64,000 nt of DNA. Source: Cladorhizidae sp. MBARI D1340-BT2. Its lineage: Eukaryota; Porifera; Demospongiae; Poecilosclerida; Cladorhizidae. Under the pieces are notes generated by a model. It had not been told where the DNA came from, did no database searches, and worked only from the letters and a program-made list of their open reading frames with translations. Shown here in pieces: positions 22,452 to 31,544 of the stretch. Location of the stretch: assembly GCA_028752905.1 (NCBI GenBank), contig JAQNBH010000017.1, positions 37,511,429-37,575,428 of the forward strand, given 5' to 3'. The translations under genes and the position numbers were made by a program. Numbering within the stretch: position 1 is the stretch's first letter; each line of letters opens with the position of its first letter.

Positions 22452-23907
22452 CTACCTTCGGTACAGGGTCATTAGAGAATAGATCATAGTCAAATTAAAA
22501 ATGTTACTCAAGGGGGTTGGGTCTGCACCTGACATAAGGTCAGATCTCTCATCTTGCTTGTCCCTTTCCTTCTTTTGTTTATTCTCTGCTCTTGTCAACA
22601 AAATCTGGCAGGAATGTTCTTCCTGCTGCTTTTTATGGAGCTTGGCAATATAGTGGAATAAATAGAGGTCAGCACCTAACAGTACTCTATCAGGACCTCC
22701 TTCCAAAACTACTACCAATCGTTTCACCTGATACTGCCCTACAGTAATCCAAACCCGAGCTAGGGGCCTAGAGATAACTCTCTGATCTGCCACTACCAGG
22801 AGCTTATAGTCACCGGTATACTCATGTGGGAGTACGATATCCTCTCTCACAAGAGTGATCTCTGCCCCAGTATCGTACTTCATGACACAAGGCTCATCTC
22901 TCACTTTCCCTCTAATGTACACATTGGACCTACCCTCTTTACTTAGGATTAACGCCACATTAGCTGGACAGTCCGGTTTCTTGTGGCCCTTCTTCCCACA
23001 GCTGTAGCATGTTGGGACCAAGGGAGCCTTGCGTGGTGATGGTGGTGTTACTCCTGAAGGTGGGGGTCTGTCGTGGTGTTCAGTTCGCTGCTCGCCTTTC
23101 CTGTCAGATTTCCCCCCGTAGTTCTGTTTCTGCCAGCTCTGGCTAGGTCTGGTGTAGTTCGAGCGTTCGCGTTTTACCGCATTCCGCTCATCGAGAATGT
23201 TGGCCGCATCCAATATTGAGATTGGTTTCCGGAGACATGCATCCTCTGGGTGAAATAGAGAAAGAAATTTAGACATTGAAATCATATTCTTTACCTCTTG
23301 CACCGTGGTGCAATCATCTGTCATACGGTCTACCATAGTTTCCACCAGGCGTGCCGTCTGCTGCCAAGTATTAGTGTACTCTTTTTGGAGAGTCCAGAAT
23401 TCTCTCTGGCATCTCTCTATAGACATCCCCATCGCTTTGAGGAGTTCTTCTTTGAGGGAGGAGTATGCTCGTCGGGATACATTATGGGTATAAGCATCCA
23501 GCCAACAGGGGTATTAACCTACTGGGCCACTGCTCTACACTAATTCCAGCATCCTGCATTACATGCTCAAACCTGCTCAGGTATGCCGTAGGATGCTCCA
23601 TGTCTGTCCAGGGAGTGATCCTGTCAGCAAGTCTACTCCGCTTTGATATCTCTTGTCTCCTATCCTCCCACTCCATTTGTTTTTCAAATCGTTCATCCTC
23701 CCATTTTTGTCGCTCCCACTCTAGTTTCCTTCTCTCCTTTTCGAATTCGACCATTAGTTCCTGCTGTTTCTGCTCCTTAGACTCCTGTAGTTGGATCGGT
23801 CTTTCTTCTGTCTGCAAACTCCTGTTGGTTGTTTCCGTCAGGGAGAGAACCAGCTGGGTTAGGAGGTCCGTTATTTGGGACTGTCGGGTTTGGGAAGGTT
23901 GAGTCAT
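22452..23907 (-). pseudogene. gag and aspartic protease of the Gmr1-like element
   Basis: 23907-23482 encodes an N-terminal Gag segment with a charged coiled coil (EKERRKLEWERQKWEDERFE). After a frameshift near 23500, 23432-22452 continues with SIERCQREFWTLQKEYTNTW, a zinc knuckle CYSCGKKGHKKPDC and a retropepsin-like part VMKYDTGAEITLV with VLLGADLYLF. The protease signature Asp-Thr-Gly-Ala is intact. The frame ends where reverse transcriptase or integrase would normally begin. Confidence 0.75.
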
Positions 23908-24017
23908 CCTCTTGTCTGATGGTTAGCTCAGAAGGAGGAATAACTGTAACCAATGAAGTAGTTCAGTAGCTATGCAATAATACGATGGCTAGAAGATGTA
24001 GTTTACCGCTGCCACCA

Positions 24018-24270
24018 TGTGTCGGGGTCGGGACTGGATTTGGTCTCCGATCCACCAGGCTGCCACCAGAGATATCCTCAAGACAAGGTAGGGGTTAGTC
24101 TACCCAAGACTCGGTTAGAGATTCAACAACTTATCTTATGTCAAGAAAATAGGATATCTGCATCACTACTCAGGGGGTGGCTTTAAATTCTCTTTGTCTT
24201 GGCTCTTCTCTGTCTCTCTCTCTAGGTCTCTCTCTCTAGGTATCTCATGTCGGTCCAGTGGGTCCTGACA
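24018..24270 (-). repeat. 5' LTR of the Gmr1-like element
   Basis: 253 bp. On the minus strand it begins TGTCAGGACCCACTGG and ends CCCCGACACA (TG...CA), directly followed by the primer-binding-like TGGTGGCAGCGG. The outer flank is a GT repeat. Confidence 0.75.
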
Positions 24271-24877
24271 GTGTGTGTGTGTGTGAGTGAGTGAGAGTGG
24301 TATGTGCCATGTATGGAGTGACCCATTAGGGGCTGCATGGTGATATCACCACGATGAGCAAAATGTGACATATCTTTGAACCAATACACAAGAAATGCCT
24401 CCACCACCAAGTGGTGTGTTTTAAAAAGATTTTATGCACTTGCATTGAGAAGGAATTGCAAGTTGCTGGAAGAAGTTCTGACTGAACTGTGCACTTACTT
24501 TCACTATTGCTGGCCTTAATGGGCACAGTCGTATCTGCAGTATGGGTGGGTCTGTAATATACATGTATCTATATACATACACACACATGTGTATATGGTA
24601 ATAATAATGCGCATATATATTTATTTGTATGAGCCAAGTATGCAATACTTGTTGCTATGGCTGCACGACAGTTGATGTGCAAGAATTTTTGTGTCTGTAT
24701 ATATATACAATGCATGTTTTGTTTAGTCTAGCTGTAAGCTTTGGTTTTCATATTTTAACAGGTATACATGTAGGTTTAAGTTGGAGGTTGCACTGTGGGT
24801 GAGTGTGGTTAGTGTTGGAGGCCCTTTGTGTGCACTGCAGCACCAGGCCTTGTTTGGCATGTTTGTGGTTGATACAA
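24271..24877. other. Non-coding spacer
   Basis: GT-rich at its start. 24595-24700 duplicates 20836-20940 (AAGTATGCAATACT, GTTGATGTGCAAG). No gene. Confidence 0.5.
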
Positions 24878-25056
24878 TGTTATGATAACTTTGTCAAATG
24901 CTTTTCATTTCCCATTTTCCCCTCCCTCCCTTTTTCTGCACGTGGTCATTTTAGTTACCTTACCTTACCTGATTGTGATTGTCATCCTTGTTTGCTGTGT
25001 TGGAGTTTTAAGATGATAAGAGCCTGAAGGCAATTCCTTTTCCTGATATAATCACA
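24878..25056 (+). repeat. 5' LTR of the 24.9 kb Gypsy element
   Basis: 179 bp, TGTTATGATAAC...TAATCACA. Its bases 25004-25021 are the exact reverse complement of 25058-25075 just outside the LTR. Confidence 0.85.
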
Positions 25057-25080
25057 ATCTTATCATCTTAAAACTAATAG

Positions 25081-26302
25081 ATCAACTCCTACAACCGGAG
25101 AAGCTAGATACAGATCCGAGCTCGAGTTCTGCTAGCAAGGACTGGCTTCACTGGCTTTGCACCTTTGAGAACTTTCTTTCCGTCCTGCCTAGGGAGGGAC
25201 TTAACAAGCTATTTGTATTAACGAACTATGTTAGTCCACTGATCTTTGAATACATCGAACATTGCACAAACTACGACGAGGCCATCGGCTTACTGAAGGC
25301 CCAGTATGTAAAGCCTGCCAATGAGGTGTTTTCCCGACATCTATTGGCCACCCGACGACAGAAAAGTGGAGTGAAGCTCGATGAGTTTCTTAAGTTGCTC
25401 AAGTCGTTGTCTAAGGACTGTAACTTCCAGAATGTTACTGAGACTATGTACATAGATGAGGCTGTACGTGATGCCTTCATAACTGGACTGCAGTCCAATG
25501 TCATTCACCAGAGACTGCTTGAGAATAATACACTGGACCTGAATACGATGTTCATGCAGGCTCGGTCCCTAGATATGCTGCCCAGAAGAGCTCTGAATCC
25601 TACAGTTCACCAAGCTTCCTTGGCCCAACAACTACCACGACCTTATCCCACGCCCACACTGAGGAATCCTTGGACAGTACCCTTGCGGTCACTACTGGTG
25701 CTAAGTATTACATCTGCGGTTACAACAAGCACCCTCGCCTGAAATGCCCGGCTAAGGATGCAACATGCAACAAGTGTCAGAAAAAGGGGCACTTTGCCAA
25801 AGTCTGCAGGTCTAAACCCTGCCCGTAGCCAGTCTGAAAACAGTAGTGCTGCAGCTATGTACCCTACACTAGCGGTGATCGATTCTAATAGACCGTCATC
25901 CCTGCTCAAGTCCAGCTCTGAGGTCACTATCAATGGTGTAAGTACTAGGGCACTAATAGACTCCTGCAGCACAGAGAGTTTCATTCATCCCCACCTTGTA
26001 GATTCTCTTAGCCTCCAAAAACATTCTGAACATAGGGACATTTCCATGGCCCAATCTTTGCTGTCTGCAAAGACTCTTGGATACTTCACTCTTAGTTTAG
26101 AGCTTGGAGGTAAGAAGTACTCAGGTCTTCACGTGTCAATCCTCCAAGGCTTGTGTGCTGATATAATACTTGGACTTGATTTTCAGAAACAGCACCAGAG
26201 TATCACCTTCCATCATGGTGGGCCTCAGTTACCTCTTGTGGTTTGTGGACTCAGCACGTTGAAGGTTGAAACCTCCGGATCTCTTTGCCAATCTGACTGC
26301 TG
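25081..26302 (+). pseudogene. Gypsy gag, zinc knuckle and protease
   Basis: The Gag frame runs from about 25081 to 25740: DWLHWLCTFENFLSV, EYIEHCTNYDEAIGLLKAQY, VFSRHLLATRRQKSGVKLDE, DAFITGLQSNVIHQRLLENN. Two zinc knuckles follow across a frameshift (KYYICGYNKHPRLKCPAKD and CNKCQKKGHFAKVC, 25702-25810). The protease region is 25870-26302 with ALIDSCSTESFIHPHLVD and ILGLDFQKQH. The catalytic DSG/DTG motif reads Asp-Ser-Cys here, which is likely inactivating. Confidence 0.8.
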
Positions 26303-26339
26303 ACTGTCATCCTATCACCACAAAATGACGGAGTTACAA

Positions 26340-27451
26340 CTACGATGACAGAAAGTTCATTGACACAGAAGTTCAACGCCTACTCTAGGAAGGAATCATA
26401 GAGCCCAGTACCTCACCATGGCAAGCCCAAGTTATGGTGACCCACAATGAAAGCCACAAGAAGCATCTGGTCATTGATTATTCACAGACGATAAATTGTT
26501 TCACTCTCCTGGATGCATACCCCCTAATTGATTATACTGTCAATACTATTGCACAGTACCGGGTCTTCAACACCATCGATTTACGCAGTGCCTACCACCA
26601 AGTCCTCATCAAAGACACTGACAAACCATATACTGCATTCCAGGCTGGTAAGGCATTGTACCAATTTACACGAGTACCATTTGGAGTGACTAACGGAGTG
26701 GCATGTTTTCAAAGAGCAATGGATACCATAATAGCTGAAGAACAGCTGCAGCGACTTTTCCTTACCTTGACAACATTACAATATGTGGGAAAGATCAGAA
26801 AGAGCATGATATAAATCTCGAGCATTTTTTGGAAGCAGCTTCTTGACGCCAGATTACCTATAATGAAGATAAGTGTGTGTTTTCCACTCGAAAACTGGCA
26901 ATTCTTGGCTCAGTCATTGAAGAAGGGGAGATGGCCAGATCCTGATCATCTACGCCCTCTGCAACAACTCCCTGTTCCTAATGATATGAAAAGTCTCCGT
27001 CGAATCCTTGGATTCTTTTCTTACTATTCACAATGGATTCAATGTTACTCTGAGAAGATAAGACCCCTCTCAACACCTCTAGTTTCCCAATTTCTAAAGA
27101 GGCCAGAACTGCTTTTGAAACCCTAAAAAGGGACATTGAGCAGTCAGTGGTGTGTGCCATGATAAAAGCATACCATTCGAAGTTGAGACTGATGCATCGG
27201 AGTTTGCCATTGCTGCTACCCTCAACCAAAATGGACGTCCGGTAACGTTCTTCTCCCGCACATTACAGGGTTCTGAGGTTAGGCATGCATCAATTGAGAA
27301 AGAATCCCAAGCTATCATCGAAACAGTTCGCCACTGGAAGCACTACCATACAGGAAGGCATTTCTCCATAAAGACAGATCAATGTTCCATCGCATACATG
27401 TTCGACAACAAGCTGAGGGGAAAAATTAAAGATGACAAGATTATGCGTTGA
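26340..27451 (+). pseudogene. Gypsy reverse transcriptase and RNase H
   Basis: 26434-26814 encodes KHLVIDYSQTINCFTLLDAY, RVFNTIDLRSAYHQVLIKD and RVPFGVTNGVACFQRAMD. The region that should hold the YxDD box near 26770-26830 is frameshifted and the box is not readable. 26950-27126 is the connection domain (LRRILGFFSYYSQWIQCYSE). RNase H is 27152-27451 (VETDASEFAIAATLNQNGRP, IIETVRHWKHYHTGRHF). Stops between these parts make the copy inactive. Confidence 0.8.
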
Positions 27452-28594
27452 TGGAGCTATCTTATTACAGCTTTGATATTATGTACCATCCAGGAGTTGA
27501 AAATATTCCTCCTGATACATTTTCTCGAGCATCATGTGCTGTTGTCTCTAGCGGTACAGATCTAGTGGAACTTCATAACTCACTTTGTCACCCTGGAGTA
27601 ACTCGTATGTTCCACTTTGTGAGAACTCGGAATTTACCATATTCAGTTGAAGAAGTGAGACAGATGACCAAAGCTTGTAGGGTGTGTACCAAACATAAAC
27701 CTCAGTTTCACAAACCTGTACAAGCAAGCGCATCTGATAAAGGCTACTCGGCCATTTGAGAGACTGAACCTAGATTTCAAAGATCCATTCAAGTCAAATA
27801 ATCGGAACACCTTCTTTCTCAATATAATTGATGAGTACAGCCGGTTCCCTTTTGTCTTCCCATGCAAGGATATCAGCGCCCAAACTGTTATACAATGCCT
27901 GTGCCAGCTGTTTTCTATTTTTGGGATGCCAGCATACATCCACTCGGGCTCCTCCTTCATGAGTGCGGAGTTGCATCATTTTCTCTTAAACAGAGGGATC
28001 GTTGCTAGTCACACTACTGCTTACAACCCAGCTTGCAATGAACAAGTGGAAAGATACAATGGGACAGTTTGGAAGGCTGTAACCATGGCACTCAAGACAC
28101 GCAGCCTCCCAATGGCATGTTGGCAAGATGTGCTCCCAGATGCACTGCACCCATTGTGTTCTCTGCTGTGCACATCCACCAACTGCAGTCCCCATGAGAG
28201 GCTCTTCAATTTTGAGAGACGCTCTTCACGGGCGAATCGATACCCTCCTGGCTCCTGAATCCTGGTCCAGTATGACATGTCCGTACCAGAAAGGATGAAC
28301 CCCTAGTGGATGAAGTTGAACTCCTGCAGGCCAACCCTCAATATGCACACATTCGGCATGCTGATGGACGAGACTACCGTATCGATCCGACACCTGGCTC
28401 CAACTGGGGATGTTATACTGAGTAATGACCTTCTGCCTGAGCCTGGTGCACCTGTGAACAGTGAAGTGGTGGGATGTAATTCTGATGCGATCCAAAGAGG
28501 TGCTCCCGAAGCCCCTGTTCCTGCTACTGAGAACGACCTGCTACTCAGATGTTCGGAGCGCAACAGGCGTGCTCCTGATAGACTCAACCTATGA
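27448..28594 (+). pseudogene. Gypsy integrase
   Basis: 27448-27759 has the zinc-binding segment LCHPGVTRMFHF...CRVCTKH. The core follows in another frame: ERLNLDFKDPFK (first Asp), GMPAYIHSGSSFMSAELHHF and TTAYNPACNEQVERYNGTVW (catalytic Glu). The second catalytic Asp, expected in a HSDRG-type motif, is missing because the text reads IHSGSS. 28310-28594 is the C-terminal tail ending in a basic SERNRRAPDRLNL. Confidence 0.8.
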
Positions 28595-28616
28595 ACATCT
28601 GAAAGAATGGGATGAA

Positions 28617-28800
28617 TGTTATAACTTTGTCAAATGCTTTTCATTTCTCATTTTCCCCTCCCTCCCTTTTTCTGCACGTGGTCATTTTAGTTACCTTACC
28701 TTACCTGATTGTGATTGTCATCCTTGTTAGCTGTGTTGGAGTTTTAAGATGATAAGAGCCTAATGTTCTGAAGGCAATTCCTTTTCCTGATTATATCACA
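28617..28800 (+). repeat. 3' LTR of the 24.9 kb Gypsy element
   Basis: 184 bp, TGTTATAACTTTG...TATATCACA. It differs from the 5' LTR by an 8-bp insertion near 28763 (TAATGTTC-like) and scattered substitutions. Confidence 0.85.
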
Positions 28801-28965
28801 CGGACTGTGTGTGTGTAATATGATGTGCATGTGTGGCTGGTGTGTGGCCTGCACGTTGGTTCCCCCCCTAGGTGAGGATATCTAGTCCACCCAGCTCCTC
28901 TTGAGGTTGTGAGCTCGCCCTTCTCACAAGAAAAAGATCACAGAGCTATTGGCCATATAGAGTTA

Positions 28966-29609
28966 CATGTATGCAACCCCCACCCTGGTTAGTCCAGCCA
29001 CCCTGGTTAGTCCAGCCACCCTGGTTAGTCCAGCCACCCTGGTTAGTCCAGCCACCCTGGTTAGTCCAGCCACACTGATTAGTCCAGCCACCCTGGTTAG
29101 TCCAGCCACCCTGGTTAGTACAGCCACCCTGGTTAATCCAGCCACCCTGGTTAGTCCAGCCACCTGGTTAGACACTGGGTCAGTTGATAGACCATTTCCC
29201 TTGGTACGTGTACCACCTTTATTTTATCACTTCAAATCCTCCACCTCTTGACCACGCATGAATGTGCACACGCTTGTGGTGGCACCGCCTACATGGATGG
29301 CTACTACCCAAGGGAAGCCGAGATTAAATATTCTACTCAACCATATTGAGGAACATTCCAAGCCAATCTCATACAGTCATCAGCTTATACATGCATATAC
29401 AGGATTGTACATGAACTCAGAGTCACAAGACTCAATGTATCACAGCATGTAGCTTAGAATTATGTAAATAGCCTTATAAGGAAGTAGCTGGGCTGGGCAG
29501 GCAGTATTTTTCTAAAAGGAGCCCGCTCAAAGCTAGGTAATCTTTACTGTATTGCGACTGAGAGAGTCTCACTGTGGAGAATAGTGGATAAGTTGTACAT
29601 CTCACCACA
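28966..29609 (+). mobile_element. LTR with internal 18-bp minisatellite (copy C)
   Basis: 28978-29170 is about ten tandem units of CCACCCTGGTTAGTCCAG. Then come blocks shared with the 35.8 kb region (GGTCAGTTGATAG, CCTCCACCTCTTGACCAC), a block shared with 31.1 kb (CAGCATGTAG), a TATA-like ttctaaaaggagcccgc and ATAAGTTGTACATCTCACC. TGGTGTCAGCGGG at 29612 looks like a primer-binding site, so I read the whole as a 5' LTR whose U3 carries the minisatellite. Confidence 0.6.
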
Positions 29610-29611
29610 TC

Positions 29612-30880
29612 TGGTGTCAGCGGGCTACAAACCTCACTGAACTGACCAAACCCTACTGAAGAAGGAAGACAGACTGCCTATAGCACAGCAGCTCTACTTC
29701 CAGCTAAAGAAGCTGCTACACTATGCTGGCTGAGAAATCAGACTCCAGGCCAGCTGACCCCGACCCCCTAGGAATCTACCTTGCAGTCTGGGAGAACTGA
29801 ACGTTACCAGATGGATCTCCGAACTAAGTCAAAGGTGCAAGATTCTGCCTACTCCTGCAGAACATAGAGGGAGGAAACACTGAACCACCTTCTGAACCTG
29901 AGCATGCACAATGGTCTGATGAAGAGCCCACACCATGTCTAAAGCATCAGCCACCAATGTGCTGAGTGGTCAGCTCTAGGGGAATAAACAACCCGATTAC
30001 AATGATGCTCCAGATGCAGCAACAAGCAGCCGATGACAGGAGAGAAGAAGCTCACAAGGAGGGCCGACTCTGACAGATGGCCACACTCCTGGCTCATAGG
30101 GAAGCTCAGGCCAAAGAAGAAAAGCGACTGGCTGATGAACAGCAGTAGCATCCAAACAGAAGCTGAAGAGACAAAAAGCAAGCCGTTGAGGATCAAAACG
30201 CTTTATTGAGTGTACAAGCAGACATACTAGAGAACATGCAACAGGCCAGATGGGAGGCAGAGTATAGAAGAGAAGAACAGGAGGCTGCTAGATGAGCTAA
30301 GGACAGAGCAATGGGCCGCAAGAACCTACCTCACCTAGCAAATTTCTCATGATCAGATGACATCGATGTGTTTTTACCACACTTTGAGCAGCAGATGTCA
30401 GCCAACAATGTCTCTCCCTGCTACTAGGTTAACCATGTCCTCCAAACTCTAGATTCCAGAAGAAGCAGAGTGGTATTGCAGATAGGCCAATGACTACCCA
30501 AAGTCAAGGAGGTATTGCTGAAATTATTCGAACAAACTTTCAGGGTATGCTGGCAGAACCTCATAATCAGGCCAGAGGAATTATACAAGGGAGACAGCTA
30601 CCAAAGGGCTATTCTTCCTGGATGGATGGAGCAGGTGCCATCTCCAGAGAAGAGCTCCGTGATTTAATTGCTACAGAACACTTACTCAACTTGCTTCTCC
30701 CACACATACAGACAATCAAAAGCCCAAGACACCCCTTGCAATGATGGACCTTGCTGATGTCCATACCCGGAATATGAAGCCACAGTAGGACTACAAGGGC
30801 AGAAGTGACACTGACAGCCATCATGGTAATAGGGGGGGGAAATAGGAGCTGGAACCGCCATCAACAGCAGCCACACAGTT
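29612..30880 (+). pseudogene. Decayed gag of the minisatellite-LTR element
   Basis: Broken frames resemble a SCAN-like retroelement Gag: a charged helical region (30000-30300), LPHLANF near 30330, then DDIDVFLPHFEQQMSANNV at about 30358, and YPKVKEVLLKLFEQTFRV near 30497. Stops are frequent. No pol sequence follows before the next minisatellite-bearing LTR fragment. Confidence 0.55.
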
Positions 30881-30904
30881 TAGTGCAGAACTCCCAGTCC
30901 CAGT

Positions 30905-31240
30905 CTCAACCACACTCCTCCTGAACCACTGTTTAGTGCAGCCATCCTGGTTAGTACAGTCACCCTGATTAGTACAGGCCACCCTGATTAGTGCAGCCAC
31001 CGTGGTTACTCCAGCCACCCCACCCTGGTTAGTGATCCATTGATTCCTGGTCCCTGGTTAGTGCTATAAAGTCAAGTTTTTTGGGGGCCTACTAGTAATG
31101 TCAGTCAATCATAGTTTACAGACATCAGATTACATGTATTATACAGAATTGTACATGACCTCACAAGACTCGATGCATCACAGCATGTAGTGCAATAAGC
31201 AGGTAGCAAGTGGTCAGGCTGGTCAAGCCTTGGCCTGACC
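30905..31240 (+). mobile_element. Partial LTR with minisatellite (copy D)
   Basis: Five to eight degenerate 18-bp units (30930-31065) are followed by sequence shared with copy C (ATACAGAATTGTACATGACC, CATCACAGCATGTAG). It is probably the truncated 3' LTR partner of copy C. Confidence 0.55.
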
Positions 31241-31544
31241 AATATTTATGTCATTGTGGGCGTATCAATGATACAATTTTGCATAGTTTTGTACAGTGGC
31301 TCACTAAATATGTTGTTTGGATTTGCAATGCAGTGTTGTTGATGGCAACTGCCAAGGAGGTTATTCTTTGCCACTTTGTAGTGTAATTAAATAGGTCACA
31401 GTCAGTGTGTTTGACGGTGCAGCTGTTGTCAAACCACAGGATGTTTGACAGCAAGAATAATTAAGAGAGTGTACAAGATCACCTGATGATCATTATGATG
31501 ATACAATACATGCTGTTCAGTGGTGCAGTGAGTTGCTGTTGAGA
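31241..31544. other. Non-coding spacer
   Basis: No gene or repeat recognised between the LTR fragment and the hAT relic. Confidence 0.4.

Larger units (their letters stand above)
21482..24270 (-). mobile_element. LTR retrotransposon, Gmr1-like gene order, internally deleted
   Basis: A minus-strand element inserted in a GT microsatellite; GT repeats flank both ends. The 5' LTR is at 24270-24018 and the 3' LTR lies at the left. The primer-binding site TGGTGGCAGCGG follows the 5' LTR end CGACACA at 24018. The order is gag with coiled coil, zinc knuckle, aspartic protease, integrase C-terminus, RNase H end, 3' LTR. Reverse transcriptase and the integrase catalytic core are missing. Integrase before RNase H is the Ty1/copia-like arrangement known in Ty3/Gypsy only for Gmr1-like elements. 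Confidence 0.75.
24878..28800 (+). mobile_element. Ty3/Gypsy LTR retrotransposon with self-complementary PBS
   Basis: LTRs at 24878-25056 and 28617-28800 start TGTTAT and end ATCACA and differ by few changes. Inside, in canonical order, are gag, zinc knuckles, protease, reverse transcriptase, RNase H and integrase, all in shifting frames. A purine tract (GAAAGAATGGGATGAA) precedes the 3' LTR. No 5-bp target duplication was seen (tacaa left, cggac right). The primer-binding position is discussed in the findings. Confidence 0.85.
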
